From Williamsia muralis (GTDB lineage: Bacteria; Actinomycetota; Actinomycetes; Mycobacteriales; Mycobacteriaceae): 64,000 nt of DNA. Position numbers and translations under genes: made by a program. Numbering within the stretch: position 1 is the stretch's first letter; every line of letters begins with the position of its first letter. The stretch covers positions 558,001 to 622,000 of the forward strand of contig NZ_PEBD01000010.1 of assembly GCF_002735905.1 (NCBI RefSeq). The letters run 5' to 3'. Positions 46,601 to 53,229 of this stretch are shown here, in pieces. The notes beneath the pieces were generated by a model, which had not been told where the DNA came from, searched no databases, and was given only the letters and a program-made list of their open reading frames with translations.

Positions 46601-49580
46601 CCACGTGTATCACGCGGCCCTCGCGCTGACGTTGTCGATCGCGTGCGGCACCGACGATGTCGCCGTGGGGACCCCGGTGTCGCTGCGGCGCCACGCCGAG
46701 ACGACCGACATGGTGGGGATGTTCGTGTCCACCGTCGCCTTGCGAACCGTGCTGCGGCCGGGGTTGACCACCGATGACCTCATCCATCTCGTCCGCGACA
46801 CCGACCTGGCCGCCATGGACAACGCGTTGCTCCCGTTCGATGAGGTGGTGGCCCAACAGGATCCGATCCGTGAGATGGGCCGGCACCCCGTCGTGCAGGT
46901 CACTCTCTCGGTGAACGACGAGCCGGGCGGTCACGTGGCCGACGAACTGAGCCCCGACTCGGAGTTCGACCTGCAACTCACGGTCGGGCGGGGAACAGCG
47001 CTGTTCACCCACGCCAACTCGCTGTACGACAAGCGCGCCATCGAAACCCTCGCCTTGCGTTGGCAGCTCGCGTTGAGGCTCGTGGTCTCCGAGCACTCGG
47101 TCTCGCTGGAGACAGCCGACCTGCGCACCGAAGAAGAGCGATCGGAGAGGTCATCCCTCGCCTCGGTCGGGGCGCCGATGACCCTCACCCACATGCTCGA
47201 GCGGTCGGTTCGGAAACGTCCGACTGCGGTCGCCGCGGACGACGGCGAGACCGCGCTGACGTACGCACAATTGGACCAATGGTCGTCGGTACTGGCATCC
47301 GAACTCGTCTCAGCGGGAGTGCGACCGGGTGATCGGGTGGCAATGATGTTGCCGCGGAGTCTGGGATCGGTCGCCGCGTTCTGGGCCATCGCCCGTATCG
47401 CTGCGGTGTACGTACCCATCGACCCCCGGTACCCGGCCGAACGGATCGACCGGATGATCGCGACAAGTGGGGCCCAGGTCGCCGTTGCCCATCCGTCGGC
47501 GTCGCACCACTGTGCCGTGCAAGTGTCGGTACCCGAGCCGCCGACGGCTGAACCAGAACTCGGCCGGCCGACACCGGGGTGGATGCACGCGGCGCCCGAG
47601 GCTGCTGCCTATCTATTGTTCACGTCCGGCACCACAGGGCTTCCCAACGGAGTTGTCGTCTCACATCTCGGGCTACGGAACCTGTTGGAACCCAGGGTCT
47701 TCGTCGCCCAACCCGGTGCGCGCGTGGCGCACGTCGCCAGCCCGAGCTTCGACGCGTCCATCTTGGAAATGGTGTGGGCGTTCGGGTCGGGAAACACACT
47801 GGCAGTGGTGCCCGCTGACGACGTCACCGGCCGGACACTCACCGACCACCTACGGTCGCTCGCCGTGACCCAGACCTTCCTCACGCCATCGGTTCTGTCG
47901 ACCGTCGACGAGGCCGTGTTGCCGGAACTGCGCACGGTGTTCGTCGGCGGCGAAACGTGCCCGCCCGAACTCGTCCGCCGTTGGAGTCGCGGCCGGATGA
48001 TGGTGAATCTTTACGGTCCCACCGAGACAACGGTTTTGGGTACATCACATTCACCGATGCGTCCGGAAAGTGCGGCCACCATCGGCGCCGCGGTGCCGGG
48101 GTTGCAGGCCAGGGTGCTCGACGGTCACCTGCGACCGACACCCGACGGGGCAGTGGGCGAGCTGTACTTCACGGGGCCCGCCCTGGCAATGGGCTACCAG
48201 GGCAACACGCCCTTGACGGCATGCCGTTTCGTGGCAACAGCCGACGGTGGGCGGATGTATCGCACCGGCGACCTCGTCCGCCGTCACCAGAGTGGTGACC
48301 TGGAGTATCTGGGCCGTGCCGACCGCCAGGTCAAGATACGTGGCCAGCGGATCGAGCCGGCCGAAGTGGACGCAGCGTTGACCGCGGCCGGCGTGCGCAC
48401 TGCGATGACAGTGCTCCGGAACGGTCCCACTGGTCCGGTGCTGGTGTCGTACGTGGTGGGCAGCCCGCAGGATGCGTCGTCGACAGCAGGCCTCCTCGAC
48501 CTCCTGATGGAACGTCTGCCACACCATCTGATCCCCGCCGCCATCGTTCCCGTTGCCGAATTGCCCCGTACCCCTGTCGGGAAGCTGGACACCGCCGCGT
48601 TGCCGGAGCCGACCTGGACGGTGTCGGGTGGTGCGCCGCGTACGCCCACCGAAACCGCGGTGGTCGATGTGTTCCGTGAGGTGCTGGGCAACAACAACAT
48701 CGGGATATACGACGACTTCTTCACCGTGGGAGGCAACTCGCTGCTGATCACCGCCGCTGCCGCCGCATTGACCCGGCGACTCGAACGTCCCGTCCCCGTC
48801 GCAGTTCTCTTTGCACACACCACGCCGGTGGCACTCGCCGGCGCCCTCGACAAGTACGAGGATCTCGCGGCAGAACTCGGGTCGGTGGTGCAACTGTCTC
48901 CCGCACACCGGGCGGGTACACCGCTCTGGTGTATTCATCCGGTCAGCGGGCTGGTGAACGACTACCGCCCACTCGGCCGTGACCTGCCCACTCCGGTGTT
49001 CGGACTGCAGATGCCCGGTTTGGACGACGTCTCCGCGCCGCATCTCACCACCATCGAAGCGATGGCGGCAGCTCACGTGGACACCCTCAAGCGTAGGCAG
49101 CCCAACGGACCCTACCGACTGCTCGGCTGGTCACTCGGCGCCGTTCTCGCACACGAGATGACCAAACAACTCACCGCGGCAGGTGATTCGGTGGATCTAC
49201 TGGTACTGCTCGATCCGCGCATGGAGCCCGATATGCAGCCCGCGGCGGGAATGGACGAGACCCTCGAGCGGTCGTTGCGTGCCATCGACGCAGCCCGATT
49301 CGAGCAGTACCGGATCCGGTGCGAAGAGGCGATTGCCGCAGCGGCCGCCTACGAACCGGATGCCGCGGCGCCGCGATCGGCGATCATCGTTGCAGCGCAG
49401 GACAATCCGCATCCCGATCACTGGCGGTCGTTGATCGACGGGCGGGTGACCGTGGAGAACATCGCGGTCGCCCACCACGCAATGGGCGCCGAAGACGCCA
49501 TGTCCGTCGTCGCGCAGCTGACGAATGCAGCAATCAGCGACCTCGACGACAACCACGAGAACATCAGGAGCACACCTTGA
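31662..49580 (+). CDS. Giant non-ribosomal peptide synthetase, five A domains, TE-terminated
   Basis: About 5,972 residues. Domains (approx. residues): C1 6-443, A1 456-950, T1 961-1034; C2 1046-1480, A2 1490-1993, T2 2003-2068; C3 2086-2543, A3 2553-3050, T3 3060-3130; C4 3153-3580, A4 3590-4083, T4 4090-4168; C5 4183-4626, T5 4653-4730; C6 4746-5166, A5 5170-5650, T6 5656-5730; TE 5746-5963. All six C domains keep HHxxxDG, all T domains keep the GGxSL-type serine (T2 reads GANSL), and the TE has GWSLG. C5-T5 has no A domain. By-eye specificity codes: A1 DAFVMALIM, A2 DVFSVAMVH, A3 DFWNLGMVH (threonine), A4 DAVFAGFIV, A5 DALFFGLVL; only A3 is confident. C1 resembles the EntF condensation domain, implying an acyl or aryl donor supplied in trans. 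A5 has PNG instead of PKG in its P-loop. No separate epimerase, MbtH or PPTase is seen. Likely product: an N-acylated penta- or hexapeptide. Confidence 0.93.
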   Translation: MGQVLRQPLTRAQRALWAAQQATPLCPINIALCIELTGNLDAELLRAVTLGVARQTGIAFTRFEQTERGIEQVIDRGLSDEITMKDLRTEPDPDAAGHQWMRDDYTRPLDVFHDRLMASAILRVADNRWLYYMRGHHLTFDGAGAFRSLQLIVAAYNERSEDGSLNLPPESDLSGLAQTDVDYRESPRFEKDRAYWAEQLDGIGPPISLAHRTGQPDPSPRRHSAVLPPDTAALLAQAETELRTTMPVIVAVAVSGYLARISGQDDVSLSLPVAARTTALLRKTFSTVSNVVPVRTGIGSRSTIRAAITSTQAAMMGALRHQRFRFEDMAESMPRDSAVLPNRQFTGPLLNLMLTVDKINFGDVSGSLHVLSTSAVDDLAVNLYRTGNPSAPDELRFDLEANPNRYSSEELEGHHRRLLRFIREVATTAIDDPARSFADIALESDAELSSLTTTSTPTFGGQTLPELLDAAAARYGERPALHAGWAHWTYRVLAERSRRLANLLKDGGAIPGTTVAIATGRGLDQVLAFWAVARTGATLLQIDPAHPASRINGQLAQSSPVKILTSRGGVAPGDTTQWWDLSDVDLTDTPDTPIEFPRPLTLDDIAYVVYTSGSSGAPKGVEVTHRGLAALMAHQRALGIDENARVSGLASPAFDASIFEMLLAASGGAALCPAPPDVAGGQELAEFLTGASITHTVITPSVLSTVDPAGLPADVCSTLMLAGEACPPDLVRRWGAERTVLNLYGPAEATIMATASAPLRPLDEPPTIGTAITDATCYVLDDQLRPVPSDVIGDLYLTGPGLASGYAGQSGLTATAFVANPWAAPGQRMYRTGDRVRRDSTSGRLHYAGRSDDQVQIRGVRIEPGEIAMAAETHPDVHQAVAVVVGSGDTEALALYVSSHVDDRRLATRIRKHLSRRLPTSMWPAHVVVMRALPVTPSGKLDREALPHPSTANQRPHRAAQTPAERLVAQVVSQTVGIDEPSMYDDLLALGGSSLDATRISARIGATTGSAIGVREVLEAGDLAELALLVEHFTKTAAPADAHRPRPPRPPASSGQISMILADRLDPGSTANHLEADVDLKGALHRDALMAAIADVIERHEALRTIIRLEPDGTAWQDVVTVREALADNGFKVDDATSDVSVSEQLIDPTSRPPLVLELLRIGADHHRLAVRSHHAAVDGWSLGVLVDDLATAYQSRVDGHAPSWAQVTQYIDATVAVSGDQTRRSAEQLERWTRRLGDLPTRPELPIDRPAVGDRHVPAPAGVERRTLGTQITAALRDAATERGISTFAWLHATLAVTLARFTGSNDLVVVVPQAGRSRPELDTAVGMYVNPVAIRSTLGPTTSFEQILEQSAEGLAFALGNADVPFADVAAAVEPQRDITTAPLSDVLLTYQNQPVGRWDVAGLQIEFHPKDPRHARIPLQWIVDDTADGLRVELTYRSDLFSGDIAAAMCHSYVTALAQSLARPQSISGELVPGEHHSLDAPIPRSHASLVQQVRAAADRDPLAPALVFGDQVLDYNELIGRAEQVAGGLRTAGVRRGDLVGVALPRHPDALVGQLAAMFAGAAYVPIDPEYPRQRIAAIIEDAKPATVLVNSRTRRNIPADVNIFDVDQARAADDHNPVANTLDVDGDDLAYVIFTSGSTGRPKGVAATHANVAALLDAARTSYDFGPSDVFSCTHSTAFDVSVFEIFAAWTTGARVVLADQETVRDPQALWPFLRQHGVTILSQTPSAFYPLAAVAIRDTDPGAVRAVVFAGEALHPSRLMSWHSAFGRDVLLSNMYGITETTVHLTIGETDPRDHRSLIGDPLRDTTLLILDRWLQPVPIGVWGELYACGPQVTRGYVGRPGLTAERFVACPARSGGGRMYRSGDIVRRTVDGKLEYRGRSDRQVQVRGFRVEPGDVGNALQTLPAVAEAEVVIRTSGTAGGSEIIAYVRLRTDLAGQVPSESELRDAVLSVLPGYLVPSRIVVVETWPLNASGKRDLRALPTPDTRGAVAVEGNAVLPVGEVIAEVLGVPPTSLSPEVGLFDVGANSLSAMHIALLLTERTGRDVSVRMVAEAPSIADLQVSVDAARPCATPAAEVSIGSAAPPATAQQRALWALSRIDEGSAVYHLPAVLDLPPEASPRTVIDALTDVVARHEVLRTVLTDNDGFPQPALVPLDQVRTRLAALAHPRPLPESHAAANLHAEALRPFDLATELPWRAELFAAGGGGGLRLLLIGHHVAVDGWSMTVLADDFAMALRARLAGVVPEWQAPAAQYRDHAWRMAKELGTPPRSTEHRSQLLEHWSQVLDGAPIHLQLPFESKTATVPPGPEPADYLDVPVPAEMRDALQRIAAAESASVFHVLHAALAATIGLFTGTDDIVIGTPTAGRTREMITAVGMFVQTVVLRSRVDPGMTVRESISQSRDVVTQALAHSEVSFEEVKERLAPPRTLDSDAYLDVMVAYQPAPVSDSDISLTPIRVGQARVPLEFTITDHGDGNPMHLTLSYGLWHVRPAMAAQFADTLVQTVQALSETTDPGVTTMHALTRPADRHMPVASPRPLVDGAHQNTDVVERIIDRARQAPEAIALVNVTGNLTYSGLVTQAAAIADELRSRGVQRGDLVAVIADRRTDTVSAMLGILFAGGGYVPVDPTYPAERIGTIIADARPAAIIGAGGVLDQVDTEMTAILDVATLDLAARRSVDEIDRVTATSGDIAYVIYTSGSTGKPKGVMVTRSNMATLLSTAQSEIGASADDVWTWFHSAAFDFSVWEIFGALTSGGRVVVVDHDTARDPHHLVGLLTRHEVTILNQTPTAFSRLVQLPGDDLPRSLRLVLFGGEALDPKALSHWHSRRPEVRLVNMYGITETTVHLSVTDVDTSDSRSLVGVALPSAGLVVLDRYLRPQPIGATGELYATGTQVTVGYLGRPDLTATRFVPSPWGPPGSRMYRTGDLARWVDGGRLEYLGRGDQQLKIRGHRIEPGEIAAVLRAQPGVSDAKVLLRNTDRQGDEMLIGYVIADESMPSPDPTSLRSACAAALPAHLVPAQVQVVADWPLTSTGKLDTARLPAISAPVASRALTGSEVVVAAAVADVLGLSADDLGPDTHFFEQGGNSLSAARLASHVAALTGADLAVRSVFDCPTVGLLAEYIDSGVDVSGSNRLPMTAPAAHPRPSRLELTPQQQALWLHWQVDPARTDYNLSALIPVGDMPVNELSALMATLVDRHESLRTSFPADADGPYQELWDSSRVDSDVTADVVADPDSALEMLNGPFDLTSELPWRVALFESPTYGRQLAVVVHHIAVDGESVRILHKELAALTGGESLPGGALDYGDYTTWSSDVLSHNGEILQRFWERVFAEPVARPALPGLRPPARESRPGPTIEVELAPEQHQRLREQAAAHNTSTFMTVHAALAVLLARLGDDPDVIIGTVVSGRDATEFAGTVGMLARTVLLRNDIDINRPFSATLREVTRADLDSFAHSAYPADLVAGLADPNHRRGSRPVVDIFLADLGSAVTDGALTDGPHRNLRGDRALRLPSRFGLDLMMEERGGTLVVRLAFDSARIDQPDAELFLTRLIALLQDVVTDPARPPADHLGAAPGDLDVVPEFDVWEPLPDLLRRGTLSNPAATAVEDGSWILSYRDLDVVSTQVARTLIGRGIGPGDVLAICAHRSAWSIIATWATAKTGAAFVTLGVDDPDTRRRRMVDQSGAVAGLYAPGDGPDVPGVDWLSLADIVAGTPAERARVTSTFAADERTRPICPDDVAYVIFTSGSTGEPKGVSVTQQGIAPLVNAVVEHVGLTAAGRVLHNYSTSFDAHLVELLPAFAVGATVVVCPPTVIGGRELTALLNDAAITHFFSTPAVMATVEPAMVDTVQVVATGGESLPNAVAQQWVSGRRVVNFYGPTEATIVATANRAVEPGGPIPIGRATGPAATYVLDRRLRPVPRGVIGELYLAGTGLARGYTRAAGMTAGRFVADPFGDPGTRMYRTGDLVHRTASGDLVVHGRADEQIKVRGIRLEPAEIDAALMSLRGIERAATGVYNQGPERVLASWIIADPDQPCDPERVRDQLRSILPPTHIPTHITVVDHFPVTPSGKLDRRALPAPAPAHHEIEAPRTDTEIVVAEGWADVLGLPLERVGRDSEFFDSGGTSLSASRIAGRLRLQTHRDLTVRHILDARTVAALAAVIDGLPSSVLGDVAPRSLPVPAELELAYPQQRLWVLNRIDPQSTAYLVPLVLRLRGGVDVDRLSDAIVEVQRRHATLRTVYPQTPRGPRQQIGGLDSAKAPAVTRVNDNDVSGPIGELLTVPFDLSSEAGFRSAVVVAGTDTWLVLAMHHVATDGWSMRTILADLVGAYAGSPAPAAELTYSDFTQWQAQRLGDPSDPGSRYAQQLAFWRQTLAGVDASYRVPGLVDNASATGGAVYATLGPDTLEALNDLGHTESATLFHLAHVALTALLAQHGSTRDLVIGTPVLGRDDPAWERVVGMFVNTIALRTPVDVSRPIRAELRTVRDADLAAQSNADVPYDAVVRAVTSVRDAGSREGGSRDAGRDPLISVLLVHQEALGEVSSDHVDLPGVDIGIVSDASEYVAAKFDLEMVLSSAPGGGLALTLVHGAAVPERVAEALLEDYLELLHAMVSAPDHPFPSLSRRFEPAAAGVAALSSEPTPLAPSTFTEQPSELEPVVAAAFSEVLGLDIHDVGRDNSFFDLGGSSLSATQVVAIIADETGTAVPVRHLFTAPSVAALAALLSSSGERAAAALPPLTGPGAPPDLGPVPLSPAQQRLWLVQRMIPERPLYAVPVVVAVPAGATHDEVVGAWQRVVGRHAPLRTIYPDNGGAPEQRVVDQPADVVDLGERDLAEVIGDLLAEPFDLERAVPVRSALVGTNGHRFVVVVAHHIAMDGQSVQVLRRDLESALAGDELRPLSVSYPQVARWQHVANNLMRGEMLDFWDRALRGYPGVLELPDCGPRDAQRSLSTSTVAVPVSTSIMDAVTRTAQRLGVSDFHVYHAALALTLSIACGTDDVAVGTPVSLRRHAETTDMVGMFVSTVALRTVLRPGLTTDDLIHLVRDTDLAAMDNALLPFDEVVAQQDPIREMGRHPVVQVTLSVNDEPGGHVADELSPDSEFDLQLTVGRGTALFTHANSLYDKRAIETLALRWQLALRLVVSEHSVSLETADLRTEEERSERSSLASVGAPMTLTHMLERSVRKRPTAVAADDGETALTYAQLDQWSSVLASELVSAGVRPGDRVAMMLPRSLGSVAAFWAIARIAAVYVPIDPRYPAERIDRMIATSGAQVAVAHPSASHHCAVQVSVPEPPTAEPELGRPTPGWMHAAPEAAAYLLFTSGTTGLPNGVVVSHLGLRNLLEPRVFVAQPGARVAHVASPSFDASILEMVWAFGSGNTLAVVPADDVTGRTLTDHLRSLAVTQTFLTPSVLSTVDEAVLPELRTVFVGGETCPPELVRRWSRGRMMVNLYGPTETTVLGTSHSPMRPESAATIGAAVPGLQARVLDGHLRPTPDGAVGELYFTGPALAMGYQGNTPLTACRFVATADGGRMYRTGDLVRRHQSGDLEYLGRADRQVKIRGQRIEPAEVDAALTAAGVRTAMTVLRNGPTGPVLVSYVVGSPQDASSTAGLLDLLMERLPHHLIPAAIVPVAELPRTPVGKLDTAALPEPTWTVSGGAPRTPTETAVVDVFREVLGNNNIGIYDDFFTVGGNSLLITAAAAALTRRLERPVPVAVLFAHTTPVALAGALDKYEDLAAELGSVVQLSPAHRAGTPLWCIHPVSGLVNDYRPLGRDLPTPVFGLQMPGLDDVSAPHLTTIEAMAAAHVDTLKRRQPNGPYRLLGWSLGAVLAHEMTKQLTAAGDSVDLLVLLDPRMEPDMQPAAGMDETLERSLRAIDAARFEQYRIRCEEAIAAAAAYEPDAAAPRSAIIVAAQDNPHPDHWRSLIDGRVTVENIAVAHHAMGAEDAMSVVAQLTNAAISDLDDNHENIRSTP

Positions 49581-51367
49581 CCCACGCGGTGACCGACCAG
49601 CCAGAACCGAGACGCCGGCCGCGCCGGCTGCGGTGGTGGATCCTGGCGGTGCTGGGCGTGCTGGTGGTGCTCGTCGTGGTGGGCCTGTATCTGGCATACC
49701 TGGCGTTCAGTGCCAAGGGCTCGCTCGAATCAGCCCGTGGTCACGCGTCGTCGGCGCAGCGGGCGTTCCTCGCCGGTGACACCGACAAGGCGGTGCGTGA
49801 GGCCGATGCCGCAGTTGTCCAGGCCCAGGCCGCCAACGGAGACACCCACAACCCGGTCTGGTCTGCGGTCGCGGTGCTGCCGTGGCTCGGTGATCCGCTG
49901 CAGTCGGTGCGGGACCTGACCGAGTCCGTCGAGGGTCTGTCCACGGATGTCCTGGTGCCCACGGCCGAACTGGCCGATGTCATCAACCCGAACAGTCTGC
50001 GCACCGAAGACAACACCATCAACACCGCCGCGCTCGCCCAGGCACAGCCAGAACTCGACACGATCGCCACGCGGGCCGAGGAACTCGAGGCGGATGTCGC
50101 CGCAACCGACGGGAGCTGGCTCGGCGTCGTCTCCGATGCACAAACCGAACTACACGATCAGCTCACCGAATCGGCCCGCTTCATCCGCGGCACCGACACC
50201 GCCGCGCAACTGCTGCCACCCATGCTCGGCGCGGGCGGCCAACGCAATTACTTCTTCGGTTTCCAGACACCTGCGGAGTCGCGGGCGACGGGCGGACTTC
50301 TCGGCGCGTACGGAGTGGTGAGCGCCGAGAACGGCCGGGTGAACGTGGACAATCTGGGCGCCAACAACACCATTCGGCCGCCGGCAGAACCCGTGGATCT
50401 CGGCGAGGAGTTCGACTTCAACTACGGCTACAACCGCCCCTACACCGACGTCCGCAACAGCAACATCAGTGCGCACTTCCCGTATGCGGCTCAGATCTGG
50501 ATGTCGATGTGGGAGCAGCAGTCCGGTACCCGACTCGACGGGGCGGTCGCAATGGATCCGGTTGCGTTGAGCTATCTGCTCAAGGCCACCGGTCCGGTCA
50601 AGCTGGCCGGCGGTGAAACCATCACCGGCGACAACGTCACCGAGATCACGTTGTCCACGTCATACAAGCAATTCGGTGGCGACAACCCTGCGCGCAAGGC
50701 GTACCTGCAAGAGATCGCCCGCAAGGCCGTGTCATCGCTGACAGCGCTGCGCGGCAACACCGGAAAGGTGCTCGAGGCGCTGGGTCGTGGGGTGCACGAA
50801 CGACGGATCATGGTGTACAGCGCCGATGAAGGCGAGCAGAAGCTTTTGGCCGCAGCAGGGTTGACGCATGAAGTCGCCGAAACGGAGGCGCCTTATGCCG
50901 AAGTGGTGGTCGGAAACCTGGCGGGTAACAAGATCGACTACTTCCTGAAGCGGTCGATCACCTATCGCGCCGACAAGTGCGAGGGGGATCGGCGCAAGGC
51001 CGTGGTGGAGGTCGAATTGACCAACACCGTCGAAGACATGAGTCTGCCGCCCTACGTGATCGGGAGCCTCGGTAATCCACAGCTGCAGCTGCCCAACGGA
51101 ACGAACTTCGCGTCGGTCACCCTTTATGCCACGTCCGGCGCGAACCTCGAATCGGTGACGGTGGACGGAGATCCGATGCTGTACTCGTCGGGAACCGAGC
51201 GGGGCCACCCCTTTGTCACGGGCCAGGTGAAGATCCCCGCCGGCAAGACGGTGGTCCTCGAGTACGAGCTCGACGAGCCTGCCTCGTCGGGTACACCGCA
51301 GGTACCGGTACAGCCGCTCGTCGACGAGCCCCAGATCACGGTCGACGTACCGGCGTGCAAGGAGTGA
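49577..51367 (+). CDS. DUF4012 membrane-anchored extracytoplasmic protein
   Basis: A 596-residue protein. A basic N-terminus (RRRPRRLR) precedes one membrane helix (WWILAVLGVLVVLVVVGLYL), followed by a large outside domain containing the DUF4012 core: PPMLGAGGQRNYFFGFQTPAESRATGGLLGAYGVV and MDPVALSYLLKATGPV. TTG 49577 is preceded by AGGAG at 6 nt and overlaps the NRPS stop; GTG 49589 is an alternative. DUF4012 proteins are often found in actinobacterial surface-polymer loci; biochemical role unknown. Tight coupling to the NRPS suggests a part in handling or anchoring its product outside the membrane. Confidence 0.87.
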   Translation: MTHAVTDQPEPRRRPRRLRWWILAVLGVLVVLVVVGLYLAYLAFSAKGSLESARGHASSAQRAFLAGDTDKAVREADAAVVQAQAANGDTHNPVWSAVAVLPWLGDPLQSVRDLTESVEGLSTDVLVPTAELADVINPNSLRTEDNTINTAALAQAQPELDTIATRAEELEADVAATDGSWLGVVSDAQTELHDQLTESARFIRGTDTAAQLLPPMLGAGGQRNYFFGFQTPAESRATGGLLGAYGVVSAENGRVNVDNLGANNTIRPPAEPVDLGEEFDFNYGYNRPYTDVRNSNISAHFPYAAQIWMSMWEQQSGTRLDGAVAMDPVALSYLLKATGPVKLAGGETITGDNVTEITLSTSYKQFGGDNPARKAYLQEIARKAVSSLTALRGNTGKVLEALGRGVHERRIMVYSADEGEQKLLAAAGLTHEVAETEAPYAEVVVGNLAGNKIDYFLKRSITYRADKCEGDRRKAVVEVELTNTVEDMSLPPYVIGSLGNPQLQLPNGTNFASVTLYATSGANLESVTVDGDPMLYSSGTERGHPFVTGQVKIPAGKTVVLEYELDEPASSGTPQVPVQPLVDEPQITVDVPACKE

Positions 51368-52350
51368 GAGACAACAACATCGCCGTTCCGCCCGCCGATC
51401 GATCAGGTGCGCACGGCGACAACGCGATCGAGATCCGCGATCTGCAGATGCGTTACCGGGGCGTGCATGCGCTGAAATCGATCGACCTCGACGTTCCCGC
51501 GGGGACCGTGATGGGTGTTCTCGGACCCAACGGTGCCGGTAAGACAACCACCGTCCGGATCATCGGAACACTGCTGCGTCCGACGGCAGGCAGCGTGCGC
51601 ATCAACGGGATCGACGCGCTGGCGAATCCACACGAGGTACGGAGTCTGATCGGGCTCTCGGGACAGTTCGCCGCGGTCGACGACAACCTCACGGGTATCG
51701 AGAATTTGACGATGGTGGCGCGCCTGTCCGGGCTTGGCCGACGGGCATCGAAGGCCAGAACACACGAGTTGCTCGAGCAGTTCGGAATCGCCGAGGCCGG
51801 AAAACGCCGGGTGGGTACGTATTCCGGCGGGATGCGTCGACGAATCGATCTGGCCGGCGCCATCATCATCCGACCGCCTGTGTTGTTGCTGGACGAGCCG
51901 ACGGCGAGCCTGGACCCGATCAGCCGTGCCGAATTGTGGTCGGAGGTGCGGACTCTGGTCAGTGAGGGGACAACGGTGCTCCTGACCACCCAGTACCTCG
52001 AGGAGGCCGACCAACTCGCGGACGCGGTCACCGTCATCGTCGGTGGGGAAGTGGTGGCCCGCGGCACTCCCGGAGATCTCAAGGCAACCGTGGGTACGGC
52101 GCAGGTCCGGCTGCAGTTGGCCGATCCCGCTGATGCCGTCCGGGCGGTCGGCATCGTCGCCCAGCTCCCGGGTATGTCCGAGGTCGGTGCCGATGGGCCC
52201 GCCGTGACGTTCTCCACGGTGGAACCCAGCAGGCACCTGGCGCGTGCGGTCGCGGACCTCGCCCAGGCCGGCGTCGAGATCGTCGATGCGACAACAAACG
52301 CACCGACTCTCGACGATGTCTTCCTCGCTCTGGCGCGGAGCTCGAAGTGA
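51364..52350 (+). CDS. DrrA-type ABC transporter ATP-binding protein
   Basis: A 328-residue ATPase: Walker A VLGPNGAGKTTTVRI, signature YSGGMRRRIDLA, Walker B VLLLDEPTASLD, and the LLTTQYLEEADQLAD switch with Gln, normal for the DrrA subfamily. The ~90-residue C-terminal extension (VRLQLADPADAVRAV...TLDDVFLAL) is also DrrA-like. GTG 51364 overlaps the DUF4012 stop (GTGA); GTG 51355 is an alternative. With the permease downstream it forms an ABC-2 exporter, presumably for the NRPS product, as DrrABC-type systems export lipids and drugs in mycolic-acid bacteria. Confidence 0.92.
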   Translation: MRDNNIAVPPADRSGAHGDNAIEIRDLQMRYRGVHALKSIDLDVPAGTVMGVLGPNGAGKTTTVRIIGTLLRPTAGSVRINGIDALANPHEVRSLIGLSGQFAAVDDNLTGIENLTMVARLSGLGRRASKARTHELLEQFGIAEAGKRRVGTYSGGMRRRIDLAGAIIIRPPVLLLDEPTASLDPISRAELWSEVRTLVSEGTTVLLTTQYLEEADQLADAVTVIVGGEVVARGTPGDLKATVGTAQVRLQLADPADAVRAVGIVAQLPGMSEVGADGPAVTFSTVEPSRHLARAVADLAQAGVEIVDATTNAPTLDDVFLALARSSK

Positions 52351-53171
52351 GCCGTCCCGTCACCGCACCTCGCGGTCGCACCATCGCTACGTTCCTCGTG
52401 GATTGCGAGGTACTCGCAATCCGCAATCTCCGCACCATCTCGCGCAACTGGCAGATGCTCCTAGGTGTTGTCCTGCAGCCGCTGATGTTTGTCCTGCTCT
52501 TCTCGTACGTCTTCGGCGAGGCCCTCGGCGGTGACCGTTATCGCGAGTTCCTCATCGGCGGGATCATGACGCAGACGGTTGCTTTCAATGCCGGCTTCAC
52601 GGCGCTCGGACTGGCCACCGACATCAAGACCGGGATGATCGACCGATTCCGGGCATTGCCGATGTCACGCGTGGCCATCGTGGTCGGCCGCACGGTCTCC
52701 GACCTCACGGTCAACATCGTCGGGCTCATCGTCATGTCGTTGGCGGGGCTGGCCATCGGATGGCGAATCGACACCGGTTTTCTCGACGCCCTCGCCGGCT
52801 ACGCGATCGCGCTGCTGTTCGGATTCGCCATGTCCTGGATGGGGGCGGTGGGCGGTTTGGTCGCCGGTTCGGCAGAAGCTGCCCAGAGCCTGTTGCTCAC
52901 CATTCTGTTCCCGCTGACGTTCATCTCGTCGGCGTTCATCCCGTCGACCACACTGCCCGGACCTCTGCGGGTGATCGCAAACTGGAATCCTGTGACGTCG
53001 GTGGCGGGAAGTCTGCGCGAGTGCTTCGGCAATCCGGTGTCGGTCAATCCGCTGTTGCCCGAGCCGGTGACCTGGGCGTCGGAGAATCCGCAGTGGTATT
53101 CGATCCTCGCTTCCGCCGTGATCTTGCTGGTAGCCGTCCCGCTCGCCGCTACCGTATTGAGACGTGTCTGA
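52347..53171 (+). CDS. DrrB-type ABC-2 exporter permease
   Basis: A 274-residue ABC-2 permease with six membrane segments; typical stretches are FLIGGIMTQTVAFNAGFTALGLATDIKTGMIDRFRALPMSR and FPLTFISSAFIPSTTLPGPLRVIANWNPVTSVAGSLRECFG. GTG 52347 overlaps the ATPase stop (GTGA). Partner of the DrrA-type ATPase. No DrrC paralogue follows, so the permease probably works as a homodimer. Confidence 0.92.
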   Translation: MSRPVTAPRGRTIATFLVDCEVLAIRNLRTISRNWQMLLGVVLQPLMFVLLFSYVFGEALGGDRYREFLIGGIMTQTVAFNAGFTALGLATDIKTGMIDRFRALPMSRVAIVVGRTVSDLTVNIVGLIVMSLAGLAIGWRIDTGFLDALAGYAIALLFGFAMSWMGAVGGLVAGSAEAAQSLLLTILFPLTFISSAFIPSTTLPGPLRVIANWNPVTSVAGSLRECFGNPVSVNPLLPEPVTWASENPQWYSILASAVILLVAVPLAATVLRRV

Positions 53172-53229
53172 GCCGCAAGGTTGACCATTATTTTCGCGTT
53201 TTCTCAGCCTTTGGTTTCACACTGGTTGA

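Noticed and set aside
31662-49580. Stand-alone epimerization domains within the NRPS
   Set aside because: Every condensation-type domain is followed by A or T in the usual order and none stands after a T domain as an extra E domain; dual C/E function cannot be excluded by eye.
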